Counted from the stretch's first letter, positions 39,254-52,812 are shown. The stretch is DNA of 64,000 bases from Corydoras sp. C115 (GCA_019802505.1 JAFMOC010000009.1:9919501-9983500), one strand, 5' to 3'. Notes: generated from the letters alone by a model not told the origin. Numbers and translations are program-made.

Positions 39254-39289
<36 letters not shown>
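39254..39289. repeat. (GT)n microsatellite
   Basis: About 18 GT units. Confidence 0.97.
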
Positions 39290-39292
<3 letters not shown>

Positions 39293-39649
39293 CAAGAGAT
39301 TGATGTGGTGTTTTCTTGCTCTTATGTTTTTGTACTGGTGTAACTGCTGCGCTTGCTGATTGTGGTGACATGGTGACTCCTTGGCTGTTGGTCACTTTAG
39401 AATTAACCTTTTGATTTGGGAGAGTAGGTTTTTTTACATTCTGTGCTTTCATTTGTCAAGAGCTTTAAATCCTGAAGGTGCAGAAAATTGGAAATGGAAA
39501 TGCCGAATTTCCAGTCCTATGTTCAGCTCGTTACATGGTGCATGGTTCAAACTAGTACAAAGATTCCTCGCAAGCTCTTTAACACTGTTCTTGTTTGGCA
39601 AGCCGTTTTGACATTTAATAAGTAGCGGTAATAGCAATTATAGATATCT

Positions 39650-40030
39650 AAAATGATATTTTTACTAGTTTTACTAGAATATCCATAATGTCATTTTGAC
39701 TAGTAACAATTGTAATTAAAGATATTAGATATTAGATATAAAGATATTAAAGATATCTACAATTCATTTCTTACTAGTAACAATGTTCATTCTTAATATC
39801 AACAATTCAATTTCCACTAGCAAAAATGTTCATTGTAGATATCAACAATTCAATTTCTACTAGTAAGCTTGTGCCATAGACCTCCATTCAAATTCAATTT
39901 CAGATATCTGTAATTCAGTTTTAACATGTTACAATTACAAGCCGACATATCCATAATGTCATTTTGACTAGTAACAATTGTAATTAAAGATATCTACAAT
40001 TCATTTCTTACTAGTAACAATGTTCATTGT
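39650..40030. repeat. Degenerate minisatellite of unknown family
   Basis: Irregular units of roughly 40 bp built from GATATC, ACAATTCA, TTTCT, ACTAGTAACAATG and TTCATT words. A 47-bp stretch at 39679-39725 recurs exactly at 39947-39993. ACTAGTAACAATGTTCATT occurs at both about 39772 and about 40010. I do not recognise the family. Confidence 0.8.
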
Positions 40031-41609
40031 TCTTGATCTGTGAACATAGTTTACCATACTGCACTGTATAATATTAATTTATAAATAATCATATCCCAGT
40101 CACTGTATATTATTCTATGACGTTCTTGACATAGTAAATATTTCACAATAATAAAAAATATATTTTTCTGGGTTTCTATAATTATACACACACATTTCTG
40201 TATTAATGTCAAGGTTATTTCATTATGGAAAGCCAATTTACTAAGTTCACACATTGTCCTCATCCCCAGCAACTCTAAAAGCTGTTCTGACCCAGGTGAG
40301 CGAGGAACTAGAGACTTGGCACATGCTTTGACCTTCACGGCCACGTAGCGTATTTTTATTGACATGTCAGCAGTTTATAGTAAAGATCTGGCTGTGCCAA
40401 ATGGCCTGATAGCTGGCCACCTTGGCAAACAGAAGCAGACAAGCTCCAGTGCTTTTGACAGCCAAGAGATACCTTCATTAAGGTCTAAGACATTATGATA
40501 AATTTGCATCAGTGACACAAAAACAAACCATAACATCATCTGCAAAGATTTGCAAACAATAAATGGCTTATTGAAATATTGAAAAAAATTCTGAAGACAG
40601 TAATTATCTTTTGCAGAATGTTATTGAGAATAAAGCAATTTTTGAAAATGTTTCCACATGACCTCTGATCAACCATTTTCCTTCTTTTTTGGCCCTGATG
40701 GTAATTGTCTCGCAGAATCTGCCTAAAAATAGCTTCAGACTTTGATTTTTCAACAAGTAGCTATTGTTATGATCTCTTTTTCATACTCAGCACTATTCAG
40801 CTCTGTTTTAAATGTTGATTTTTATGGTGTGATGTTCCTTCTTTTCATGATCTGAATTATAATTGTGCCAGATGAAAAGCTCCTGTGGTGCCGGAGTCTT
40901 TGTTTTTTTTCTCTTTTTTTTTCCCAGTACACCTTTTTGCTACATATAAAGCAGAGGGTAATCCATCTCAAATGATTTGATGCTCAACTTATGACTATAA
41001 ACTGAGCAACAGAAGCTACTGATATGCTATGACTCACCAAATGCAAAAGCACTTTAGGATGTGTCTGTCAAGAGCTGCAAGGGAAAATATGAACATAACA
41101 GAGAAAATATGACAAAATTTGAATGCCTCTCACTCATATTAAACATGTCCTGCATATTAATTCATTCAATTATTTTCCTTCTTCAACACAATTACATAAA
41201 TCAACTTATTGGCAAACGAGTCTGAGGTCAGTGTGTTGACAGTTCACAAAAAGCACCAGCTCTGATGAACTAGTTCAGAGGAAAATCACAACAAGTTCCA
41301 CATCTCAGTGACTGGGATATAGCCATAAACGTCAAATTGTATAAAACAAATGAAGGCAATGGAAGAAATACAGAACCCAAAACCCAAAAGTAATAACTTT
41401 AGAGTATGTGTAAGTCAACTTGAATAAACCAAGTTGGGCTATTGACTTATTTATCTAAATCTAAAGTAATAATGATCTTAAAAATGATTACACACTGTGA
41501 AGGTTAAAACAAGACAAAACCACAGTTAATATGTAAACATCACAGAAAGCACAGGAAAACACTAATACACTGTAGCCGGTTATGTACTTATTGAGCCTGT
41601 CAAACACAG
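40031..41609. other. Unique intronic DNA
   Basis: No repeat, exon or RNA gene recognised. Confidence 0.4.
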
Positions 41610-41952
41610 GAATATAAGATCCATCCATCCATTATCTCCCGCTTGGTCCTCTATGGGAGAACGTCTCGGGCGCTGGGCAGATACACCCAGGACAGGGCGC
41701 CAATTCATCGCTGGGCATACACTCATTCACACAGACACACACACACTCTATATGGGGCAATTTGGAGAATTCAATAGACTTGATCCATGTTTTTGGAATG
41801 TGGGAGGAAACTGGAGAACCCGGAGGAAACCCACGCGGACACGGGGAGAACATGGAAACTCCACCCAGATTGGGATTCGAACCGGGAATCCCTAGCACTG
41901 AGATGCGAACGTGCTAACGACTAAGTCACCATGCCGCCCCTGAATATAAGAT
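41610..41952 (-). mobile_element. V-SINE, minus strand, 11-bp TSD
   Basis: TSD GAATATAAGAT at 41610-41620 and 41942-41952; element about 41621-41941. Reverse of the full head, core and 3' end. The segment between GGATAAAGCGG-like sequence and TCTCCC is shortened, with the CATGGGGAACCCC piece lost. Markers are mixed (GTG plus GAGACG). Confidence 0.94.
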
Positions 41953-44883
41953 GATTAATATATTTTTTACTATAGTTGAATCATGGCATTTATACAATAG
42001 TCATATATTCTTTCACACATTTATAAAACAAACACTAGGAAATGTAACATGTGCTGTTTCTTATATACAGATTATATGTAGGAGACAATGCTGACTGTGT
42101 ATTTTAATAATGTCTGCGCCTTTGAAAGGAAGCAGGAACTTGTGTTACACATAGAAAATCAATAAAACATGAAATTTGACCATTCATGCCCAAACCTTGC
42201 ATGAGATTTTACACTATACCACCTTTTATGAGAAGCTTCTCAGCTGAAAGCAAATATGGGAAAATCTCGTGAATAAAGATATTGCTATCTTGTAATAAGA
42301 TAATCACTCAGTACAGCAGTCATGAGCGTAAAGGCACCCTATGCAATATCCGTATAGGGTTTCTAATCAAGTGCTTGGTGAGTGTGTATATACTGTATAG
42401 ACACTGTATATGCTTCTTGTTCATTAAGATTCATGATCAAAATCCATTATTGGCTGTTAAGAAGGAAAAACCGCTTCATATGTATCATGCAATTTGATTT
42501 TTCCTATTTCACTTAGTTACCACGTATTGTACTTCCACCTCTCAGGCTGGCTGGTATGAAGAAGCGCGTATCGTGTGTATCAAAGGAAGCATGTGCTAAC
42601 TCAGGACTCTCCTCAGCCCCATGGGAAGAAAAGTGGGAGAGTGCTAAAAAAGTAATGAAATGGAATCAATTTCAGGGGAATGTGAAAATAATAATTAAAT
42701 GGACCTTCTTCGATCTGTAATAGTGTACCTTATTACCAGTTGGGCCACCTGTCTGTTGTGATCACACCATTGTGCTATCTTATTCCTAATTTAGTGCAAT
42801 GTGACTGAATTTTTGGAGTGGGTCCCAGGGAATTCAGGAGTGAAGGACATGTCTTTCCTTCCTTCCATCTCTGTCAGATCACGTATTCCAGATGGGTGTG
42901 TGCATGTGTGTGTGTCACACAGAGAACATGGAGCATTCCATCACCAAGGTCTCTCCAGGGCCAAGCAGACAATGCCAAGCCTGCTGCAGGATTTTCCTGC
43001 CCGTGATATGACCTTCACTTTCCACCCTTGATAATAGGGTGTGCACCTTCTTCGAAGATTTTTTTGCCCTTGCTTTTACATTGTGCTCATGAGTTGTTCT
43101 CTTTATCTAAATTGTGTTACATTGCATCCACTTCCTGTCAGGTTTTCCCCTCAGTCTTACCCCTTTGCTTGTTTAAGTGTTCTTATTATATTTCTGGTAT
43201 TGTTAGGTCCCATTAAGCCGACTCCTATGTGCTCCTCACAGTTGGTCCAGCTCTGATGATATCCTCTCTGGGAGCTTGGTTCTGTTCTCCCATTTCAACA
43301 TGCTTCATTTTAAGCTATACATTTCGTGTTTAGCTTTGGCAGCTATTAATTGCAGTCACTATCAATCTCACTCACATGCTGGAAAGCAAAGCAGCTATTT
43401 ACTGCATGGCTGTGCACGTGGGAGACAAAAACCTATTGGCTAAACTACAAAGTGGAAAAGTTCAAAACAAATTAAAAACTTTAGGGTTTGATTATAGAGA
43501 AATTACTAAACAACGAAATGTAATTTCTTAAACGCAACCCTTCATGTTTTAGACTTTTCGTTTAAACAGGATTATCACTGCGTATTAGTATTATTAATAA
43601 TAGTAGTATTAATAATTATCATTTTTAAGATCAATAATATTGCTTTTGCTCTTAAACACTTATCATATTTGTGTAAGTAGATATTTTACATTTATTAAAG
43701 TCTTATTGAGCATATACTATCATATATATATATAGGTTTTTGCTACACAGTGCAATGTAATGTATTTATTTCCTTTTGATTTCCACTGACTTGCCTACCC
43801 ATGTCCTCATAAAAAAAGGTTGAGTTTCTTTTTTATTTTTTTTGTTAAAAGAAGAGCAGAAGCTCTAATAGTCATTAAATACAAAAACAATCTTGCTAAG
43901 TGCTAACATTTCTTTATCATTGTTAAAAATGATACATTGCGAAACTGCTTTGTGCTGACGGTGCTATTATCATTTTCCTATAAAGAGAGGTGACACATGT
44001 CCATGCCGCTGCATGCCGCACATCAAAAGCTGCTCTCACCACCCAGTTTTGCAGCTTTGCGACTTTCTTTTGCCGCCCTGATGCACCACACTGCCTCCAT
44101 GCTGTTGCGCTCAAAGTTCAATCAAATTCAACTTCGACCTGCTTGCCGCTGATGTAAGACTGACGATGAGACAAACTGCTGGGGTATGATGTAGGAGTTA
44201 GTGGTCATACAATTATATGCATATGTAAATAATAATATGGCTATAAAATATAATCTAAAAAATATTTTTTAATGTCAATATTTTATGCATAAGATATGTA
44301 ATCTGAGGGATGACATCGAGCCAATCATTTATTATACACAATTCACTTGTGTCATTATTTTTCATGCATATCATACTACTAGAGTCAAAGTCTTTTTTTG
44401 GACAATTATTAAATTTAACAAAAAACTTAATCATTAAATGTGTTTGAGCCCCTTTTTGGGTGAAATGAATGCAAAAAGCTCAACTGTTTTTAATGTGCAG
44501 ATTTTAATGTGGTTCACCACTGCCAACTTTTCAAGTTGTGTAGGGCAGGGTGGGGTTGACACTGGCAGGAATCCAAGCAGTACGGTGAAAGCGTCGATCT
44601 CCTTCGAGATACTCCATTGATTGTACATTGATCTCTGCATGATATATCACCAAGCCCAGCACACAACAGATTTGGCCCTGAGATTCAGAATTAATACCAT
44701 CAATGTCTGAGAAGTAGCAGGTGTTGCCAGGGAAAAAAGAGCCAACATGTGCATTTAAAAACATGCCATGCAGAAACGTTGGGCCAGCAGCGGCCTCATC
44801 TTTTAATTATTTATCACTGAAAACCTGGCACCTGTCATATTGTTAATATTTACAAACTGAAACATGCATTATTGGCTGGCTGC

Positions 44884-44884
<1 letters not shown>
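41953..44884. other. Unique intronic DNA
   Basis: No transposon or exon recognised in about 2.9 kb. Confidence 0.4.

Positions 44885-44916
<32 letters not shown>
44885..44916. repeat. (CA)n microsatellite
   Basis: About 15 CA units. Confidence 0.97.
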
Positions 44917-44917
<1 letters not shown>

Positions 44918-45539
44918 GATGCATAGTGTAGGTTATTCATATTCACATGAAACTATCTGTGGTGATAAGAAAACATTTACACATGACTTTTGACATTCTT
45001 CATCGCTCCATTTGCACAGCCACGATTTTTTGTTCTAAAGGTTAGGATCATGTCAAGTGAGATGGTACCAGCTCCCACCCCCTTAATGCCACTGGGTCAA
45101 AACACTGTTCGTCATGCTCTGATTTGCCGCCAAATGCCCTCTGTGAACTTAATAATCTTTTATGTATTGCGTTGTATATAGGGGAAGAGACGTGACTCTG
45201 TCTCTGTTCATTAACGTTGTACGTACTCGCTTAGGAAATCTGTGAAGTCAGTTTTATTTAATGATGCAATATTATGCAAAGTAAAAGTTTATCAGTGAGA
45301 AAGAAATGAAATTAGTATGAAATGTCGTCCACTCACATCAAAATGCTACTAAAGTACAGTCTTGATTTGCCCTCGTAGAAATATTCCCCACTGGTATAAT
45401 GGTTTCAAAAGCTCTTAGGAGTTCCATTATAATATCACATAGCTGATATAATAAGTTTTGTTTATTTATTAAGGAGTTCAGTGTCTGAGTAGTATTAATA
45501 GATATTTCCCAACAAGAATGCTACAAGCAATGCAGTCAC

Positions 45540-45727
45540 AGGGGCAATTTAGCATATATAGTTTACCCATCAGCATGTCTTTGGAATGAGAAGGAAACCA
45601 AAGTAAAGCCACATTGGCAAAGAGAGTACATGCAATCTATACACAGAAAGGAACTCCATTCCTCCCAGTTGGGAATTAGACCTCGGACCGTCTTTCTGTG
45701 AGACGAATGCAATAACCACTAGCATAA
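45540..45727 (-). mobile_element. Divergent V-SINE relic, minus strand
   Basis: GGGGCAATTTAGCATATATAG, CAGCATGTCTTTGGAATGAG, AGGAAACCAAAG, CAGTTGGGAATTAGACCTCGG and GCAATAACCACTAGCAT follow the reverse V-SINE order with heavy divergence. Confidence 0.6.
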
Positions 45728-48368
45728 CTTAAGATAAGAGAGATTACATGCACACCCACGCATCACATTTTAAAGCACCATGTCTTCCTGATATACTTTT
45801 CTGTTTTGTCATGATATTCTGATCCCTCCACCCTGTTTGAACCAATGCCACCTCGTTTATATAAAATCCTGGAATTGTCCTAGCCAGAGGTGACAGCCAA
45901 CAGACTATATTCTACCTGGATAAAGCAGCTGGGACAAGCTGTGCATTTTAGTTTTGATGAAAAATGCAGGCACTCAAGATAGAAAGGACATTTCTCCAAG
46001 CATGAGCATATTTAATATTGGATGCTCAGGCTTCAAGGGATTATTGTGGCAGTCAGTTTTGACAGCTGAATGTAAAATGCCTTTATTAACATTACCTTAT
46101 AAGGAACAGGGCACTGATGGAAATAATAACTTCGACTAATAACAAATAAGAATATTTAGATAAATGCAAAACTTGACTTTTTGTGAATCGTGTGTACCGC
46201 ACATTTATAACTCAGATTTTTCTCGGTGACATGACATAGCAGTACTGAAGAGCAGTCTCAGGCAGCTGATGTCCTCCATCTCAGTCTAAGAAATTCAAAT
46301 CAAAATGAGCAATGGAGTGGTGTTTCCTCGTTGCACAACAGTGCAGGGATGCCACTGGCAAATGTCAGTTAAGGGAAGTGTTTATCCCCCATGTTATGTG
46401 TAACAAGCTCAGGACACTCAGTTTTGGAAATGAGGTGTGTGACTGTAAATAGGACTGGGACTAAACTGGGGGTGTGCGAGAGTTATGATTAATGACTCAA
46501 TTTCCTCTTCCACTTTAAAGTGGAGTGTCAGTTTACCTCCTTCTACACTGTGTGGGTGGGGTAAAATGTAGCAGAATGAGAACAGGAATTTGATTATGAT
46601 TATTGAGATGGCTGTGGGAGGACCAACTTTCCACCATTACCTTGCTAGCATACCTGAGGGTGGTGAAGTCGACACCCCACTTTAAACGGGACAGAAATTA
46701 TTAACCATCACTTTAAATAGTTTAATATCTATTAATGAATTCCCTTAATATAAATGTGTCACAGGATTAGAGCCAACGATAAAGAAAGAATCTCCTGTTT
46801 TTCTGAGTTTTGCTTAAGAAGTCAGCATAGTTGTGCATGTACCCCCCCCCCCCCCCCCCACATTTCCCTTCCTTCCAATTTTGTCCCTGGTGCCGGATCA
46901 GCCTGCTGGATCCCCTGGATTAGCCTGATTAAAAGCAATGTGTTGGGATTTAGGGAACACACCTGAGCATGATTCATGCACATGCTATGTTTAAGCAATT
47001 ATACTGTGGTTTGGTTAGGACTAATATTGATTTAGTACGTTCTCAGTTGATCATTCTAACCTGATTTCTTTTTTAACAAAACTTGGGGGACCTATAGCTG
47101 AGGCAAGAGGTCTTATGGATATTTTAAGTAATCCTTATGGCATGCATCCATTGTGGTGCTGTTTTGGTTTTATGCTTACACAACATTAAAGTTATTTCAA
47201 TTCAGAGTTAAATCAGATAATCAGTTATCTGATCACGATGTGGTATTGAGGATTGATGATTGGGAGGGTCAACTCTATAACATTTTCTCGAGCACTTCCC
47301 AAAAGGTCAAGACACTGCGGTGGACAATTCGTGCTTCCTGAATGAATCCTTTACGATCTGATTCTGATGGATCTTAGCACTGTGTTCTTGAGAATTTTTT
47401 TTGTGCCACTGGGAAAGAAAAAAAAAGTCATTCAGGTACTTAACTGATCTAATTTCATTGGCTCATAATCCTAGAGCCAATGAACTGAAGCAAACTGAGC
47501 AGAGCTGGGTGAATAATTGTGCATTTTACATTTATTTCTGTATGATGAAATTAAATTATGTATTCTTGTCGGCGTTATTGTCAATATTGCAAAAAGTATA
47601 GGACCTATAGAGAATTAAAATTGAATTACTGTCAGACCCATGGTGTAGCATTAAACATGAAATATTCTAAATTTGAAATATATTAAGCAGATGCTTATCT
47701 TTAAAGAGAAATGTCCCTGTTATAGACATGCAAGGCAAAAAAGTGACGCATCTACACAGGTGTCAGTGGGTGTCAGTAACTAATGTAAATTGGATTATTT
47801 TTAAAGATTTATTAAAGTGAATGAGTGTGTAACCAGTTATAGTTAATGTTATAGTTCAGGATTTCCAGGGAGATGTAGAGATGTTAGGATCCTGAAGTGC
47901 ATTGGGGGTCAGAATCCAAATTTTATCTGCACAGGGGGCAAAAATGCAGGGGTTGCAGAGCAGAGACATGGCTGAGCATCCCGACAGCCTGGTGGATGGA
48001 GCTGTCTCTGTCTGCTGGACACACAGATGAACAATGTTTGTTTGATTTGAAAATCGAGGCTCACATGGCATTAAATAAATGCACCTTAGAAAAATCTTAG
48101 TTTTAATATAAAGTGAAAGGAAAACATACTTTAATTTCATATATTTTAAATATAACATGTAAAAAAAAAAAAAATAATACCATCTGCAAAAATGTCAGAA
48201 TTCTGCTGATTAAGAGCAAAAGCAGAACTCGGACATGACACAGCTGATGGATCAGCAGTGTATTCTGTGTATGTTCATAGTGATGTAAGTCAGCAGTCAA
48301 GTAGGAAACAATTACACTGTAGTATTATCAAACCTGATCATTATCCAATCTAGATTCCATGTCTAAAT

Positions 48369-48370
<2 letters not shown>
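45728..48370. other. Unique intronic DNA
   Basis: No transposon or exon recognised. C18 at 46842-46859. Confidence 0.4.
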
Positions 48371-48424
<54 letters not shown>

Positions 48425-48449
48425 GTTATTATTATTATTATTATTATAA

Positions 48450-48480
<31 letters not shown>

Positions 48481-48482
48481 TA
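48371..48482. repeat. (ATT)n microsatellite, interrupted
   Basis: About 36 ATT units with single interruptions (GTT, ATA, ACT). Confidence 0.97.
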
Positions 48483-50264
48483 TATCAGGTGCTTTAAAAA
48501 GTGATTTGGAAAATCACAATTAACTTTACATAAAGGTTCTGACTTTATGTCTGACTTTATAAATTCCTAAGACCCATCACAGAGCGTAACACTGAAAAGT
48601 GACCAATCCCTGACCTTTCACTGAACTCTGAATCATTGAACTTTGAGTTCCTAAGAGTTCTACTAGGGTAATTATTTCTCACCTTATGTATTTTGTATTC
48701 CTGCACAGACACAAACGGTGCTACATAAACTCAATGCTTTGACAATAAGTCAAGGAACATCAATGTAAAATTATATACTAAATGAAAACTGGTGTGTGGT
48801 GATTTACTGACTGTATCAAGTGGTCATGCAAATTTCTTAAACCTGTTTAATAAGCCGCTTTGGTCCGTTTTCATTATTGCTATGACTTGTCTTGACACTG
48901 TACCGCATTACTAAATGATAACTCGTGTTAGAAATAAAGGTTTTCTCTCAGCTCCACTGGAAATGCTGCGTGATCACTTCAAAAGATCTTCTTCAAAGAG
49001 CATTTGAGGCTTTGGATTAATACAGGAAGTAGTGCAATTGAATATGATGGCATTTCCTACTTCAAAACACCAACTGAAACACCAAAACATGTGTTTGGAC
49101 ATATTATATTGTAGAGCTTGAACTTCTTCTTAACAGAGTCTATACTGCATTCTTATATGTTTTAAAATAAGAATATTGCCTTCTGTTAACGATAATGCAG
49201 ACTGCTGCCAAATTGTTAAAACACATTCAAAGCTTACTTCCATAACAAACGTTAAAAGAAAATTGAAGGGAAGGAGACAGGTCTTCTGCAGAGAAAGACT
49301 GAAGATGCAAGCGTTTGTCTGAAACTCTAGCTTCAGGCATGTGACACTTTCTTTCCCCCACCATACTTTGAAGAACACTTTGAGGAGTTTTCACGTGACA
49401 GCTTCTGAGTGCCAAAGTAAGAGGCAGGCCCAGGTGCCGCCCTTCGGGTTAACTGTAGGTGAGAGAAACAGTTGCCTGAAGGAGGCTCTGTGGAAGCCAA
49501 ATGACTGGCCCCTAGGGTGGTGGAGAAGTCAGGAAGGAGAGGGGAGGGGGTTCTCTGGCAGAATGTTGAAGCCTGGAGGCCTTCATCTTCATTTCAGCAC
49601 AAAACTACTTTGTCATACAATCTCTGCAGTGACTACAGCGTGGAGTGCAGGAGAGAAACTTAATAGGAATACTGAAACTGGCTGAATACCAAAAGGGGAG
49701 GACTGCGAGGAAACTGACAGGCAGTGTAGACAATGTAAGCAAACTGAGGGAATGAAGGAGAAATAATATTCGAAACAAACAAGCTATCTAGTGGTTTCCT
49801 GAATAAACAGTTTTTCAGCAAAAAAAAAAACAAAAAAAAACAGCCTTTGTCTCCCTCGGTTATGTTTCCTATTATGGTGGGTTATTGTTTGTCTTTCACT
49901 TCATTAGACAGTGTGCCAGGAGAGTTAGGGTTTCCTATTTAACAAGCAATTAGACTACAACTAACGAAATCCTGGCCAATTGTTAATGAGGAGGACAAAA
50001 GAATGTCACAGAGGAAGGCAAATCAGCGATACCGGACATTTTCAAAAAGAGCAAGGAAGAAAATGCTGAAACAATAGCGTGGACTCTGCTGAGTTGGCAT
50101 TCAGGCGGTGGTCTCAGAATTCCTCTGTTGACTTTCACTATTTATAATCGTACCCCTTTGAAATATTTCCAAAATGGCTTTGAAATTCAGTTCTATCATT
50201 CAGAACATTGACACAAGAAGCTATTATAAATGTTAACACATTCTTTGATTGTTGACTTGTGGAC
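48483..50264. other. Unique intronic DNA
   Basis: No transposon or exon recognised. An A-rich tract is near 49820-49840. The 114-codon plus frame at 49341-49685 has no known motif. Confidence 0.4.
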
Positions 50265-50470
50265 ATCAGTGGCCACTATATTAGGTCCACCTCCTATTTT
50301 TTACACTTACTGTCCATTTAGTTCCCCCCACCACATAGATGCACTTCTGTTGTTTCTTTTCTAATGATCAGAACCACCACAGATCAGGTTTTATTGATTA
50401 TGTTCACAACCTGTACCTTAGTGTCCTTTACTGTTAACACTGCCTGTCCACTGAAGGCGGGTGAGTCCCT
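50265..50470 (-). mobile_element. Fish DNA-repeat fragment with a recognisable terminus
   Basis: CATCAGTGGCCACTATATTA and GGTCCACCTCC match the reverse of the terminus at 25827-25880. The interior (TTACTGTCCATTTAG...ACCACCACAGATCAGG) is weakly similar to non-autonomous fish transposons. Confidence 0.5.
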
Positions 50471-50555
50471 GGCTGGGTCCTGATCCTCACAAGGTTTGAC
50501 TTTTTTTTTTTCCTTAAAAACAATACAAATTTTAAGGAGCTTTTCTGTCTCACTG

Positions 50556-50785
50556 TCAGTATGGTAGCTCAGTAGTTAGGATGTTAGGCTATCAATCTGA
50601 AGGTTGTGGGTTTAAATCCCAGTTTCACTGAAGTTATCAATGTGGATCCTTGAGCAAGACCCTTAACCATCATTGTTCCAGGGTTTCTGCATCAATTATG
50701 TGTTCTGACCCCAACCAAGTTGGGATACTTGTAAGTCGCCTTGGATAAAAGCCTCTGCTAAATGACCAAATGTAAATGTATGAAA
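50556..50785 (+). mobile_element. tRNA-derived SINE of a second family
   Basis: Box A-like GGTAGCTCAGTAGTTAGG, anticodon-arm-like region, box B-like GGGTTTAAATCCC, then CCTTGAGCAAGACCCTTAACC and the tail AAGTCGCCTTGGATAAAAGC with TCTGCTAAATGACC...AAATGTAAATG. It has no V core. A minus relic of a related element is at 19310-19465. Confidence 0.85.
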
Positions 50786-50920
50786 CACAAGAGAATCCTG
50801 AACTTGCTTGATGACAGACTGATCAGCCTTGTGCATATGTTTGGACATCACTGCTTAATTGCTGTGTTTTGCTGAATTCACCAAGAAATGCCATATGATA
50901 TGTATATGATTTACTTAATT

Positions 50921-51107
50921 TAGTCTTTGAGCAGGCACGGTGGCTTAGTGGTTAGCATGTTCTCCTCTCAGCACTACGGATAGATTGGCGCCCTGTCCTG
51001 GGTGTATCTGCCCAGCGCCCGAAACGTTCTCCCCTGGATGGGCATGGGGAACCCCACCGCGACCCTAATAGAGGATAAAGCGGGAGATAATGAATGAATA
51101 GTCTTTG
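50921..51107 (+). mobile_element. Core-less V-SINE with 9-bp TSD
   Basis: TSD TAGTCTTTG at 50921-50929 and 51099-51107. After GGCACGGTGGCTTAGTGG and TTCTCCTCTCAGCACTACGG it jumps to ATAGATTGGCGCCCTG. Box B, core and the middle segment are absent. Markers are GGGTGTATCTG, GAAACG and AATAGAGG. Confidence 0.93.
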
Positions 51108-52139
51108 CGCTTAAATGGTTTGGATTCCTGCATGTATCGCTCATCCTGCTTTGTCCTAGTTGAGGGTGTAAGTGAGGGTTACATTTGTAAGTAGAGTGTT
51201 ACATTTTGATAGAAGGGCTTCAGAAGAGGTCATTGATGTGGATAGATCTAATACACTATAAACACGTCCTGATGTAATAATCTGTCTTCAGTCCCATTTC
51301 CCTTTTTCCCTAATCTCAATTTTTTTTTACTTGCACCCTGGAGTGATCTCGCTCTCTTCATCCCTTTCTCTCTCATGCTTTCACTCTCGGCTATACTTAC
51401 AACACGTCCTTTCGTTTTATTTTAAGCCAATCCATCCCTGCATGTGCCGATTGTGCATATCGTGGCACAGCCCACAGAGCATATGGCCGTGGTGCAGATA
51501 TCCCGTCAGACTGAGAGCAGTTGTTCTTGTGACATGGAAAGAGGCCTGTCTCACCTCTTCACTGTGAGCCGCATCTTGATGTTTCTTACTGTTGCTTTGG
51601 TCCATTTTCCTCGCTCTTTAACACAAATCTACTTTGCATAAGCCCCCATAAGACACCTGTAACATTCTGTGATGAAGTTGTTAACCTTTCTATGACATGG
51701 CTCAACTAGGTAGGCGAGACGCTCGGACGTGCATTCAGCTCACGGCTTGTACAATCCAGACCATCAGTGCATAAAATGAGCTCCAGGTCTCTTCAGTGAT
51801 TTCTGAATTGGAGGGATAAACAACTGCTGTGCATGTGAATGTCGTCTTTAGCTGTCTGCGCATCTTGTGCATTTGGTTATAATCGGGTCATCTGAAAACA
51901 GCCACAGCTCTCTTATCTCTGCTCTGAATTGGACACAAGGGCGTTTAAGGTGCATGCGAACTCCATCACTGACAAGGCTTTTTAAACAAGTGGAAGCTCA
52001 GTGATGGGCACAGTTTTAACCATGTTAATCCAGAGATTATCAGCTTTCATTTGCATTTTACAGCAGACAGTGGAATTATTTTGTGGAATAATAGTTTACT
52101 TATTACTACTACTACTATTAATAATCCATCTGTTCTATC
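51108..52139. other. Unique intronic DNA
   Basis: No transposon or exon recognised. Open frames at 51331-51641 have no known motif. Confidence 0.4.
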
Positions 52140-52433
52140 CATTCATTATATCGCACTTAATCCTATACTAAGGTCATGAGGGGGTTCCCCATGCCCATCC
52201 GGGGGTAATTGTTTAGGGGGCTGAGCAAATACACCCAGTACAGGGCACCAATCTATTGATCTACGCAATCACACAGACAGACACACATACACTATATGAG
52301 GACTATATTTTTGGTCTGTGGGAGGAAACTGGAAAACCTGGACAAAATCCACACTGACACGGAGCAGGATTCGAACCTGAAACCTCAGTGCTGAGAGGCG
52401 GACATGCTTGCCACTAAGCCATCATGCCACCCA
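52140..52433 (-). mobile_element. V-SINE, minus strand, upstream of the exon
   Basis: Reverse copy from ATTCATTATATCGCACTTAATCC to CACTAAGCCATCATGCCACCC. The internal core is partly deleted. Flanked by (ATT)-like and (AAT)n sequence. It ends 443 bp before the CAMTA1 exon. Confidence 0.9.
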
Positions 52434-52485
52434 ATAATAATAATAATAATAATGTAAACTGAATATATTAAAAATAAAAATAGGA

Positions 52486-52812
52486 TGCAGGTGTTGCTGT
52501 GCTGAAGGTAGTGCTGTCACCTTATCAAACAGGTCCTGGGTTTGAGTCCCAGGTAGGTGGCCAGTATCCTTTTAGGCATTTGCATGTTCTTCTCATCTCT
52601 GCCTGGGTTTCCCTATAAAAAGCCAGTTTCCTCCCAGAACCCAAAAGCATCTGAGCCGGTGAACAAAAGCTACTGAATTATTCTCAGGTGGGACTGTATG
52701 TAAGTGTGTTTGTCTGTCTTTCTGTTCTACTCTGCTACATGCATGTCCTAAGCTTTTGCCTAATGAGCACTGGGATAGGCATCCGTGCCCCCTACAATTC
52801 TAATTAGGCTTA
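52486..52812 (+). mobile_element. Divergent V-SINE relic, next to the exon
   Basis: GGTCCTGGGTTTGAGTCCCAGG (box B-like), GCATTTGCATGTTC, CTGCCTGGGTTTCC, CCAGTTTCCTCCCAGAACCC and GAGCACTGGGATAGGCATCC give the order of a V-SINE of another subfamily. It ends about 65 bp before the CAMTA1 exon, just upstream of the branch point. Confidence 0.75.

Noticed and set aside
39650..40030. CRISPR-like array
   Set aside because: Units are degenerate with no constant repeat/spacer alternation, and the DNA is vertebrate.
51444..51641. 65-codon frame in moderately GC-rich DNA
   Set aside because: No known domain and no convincing splice sites in frame.
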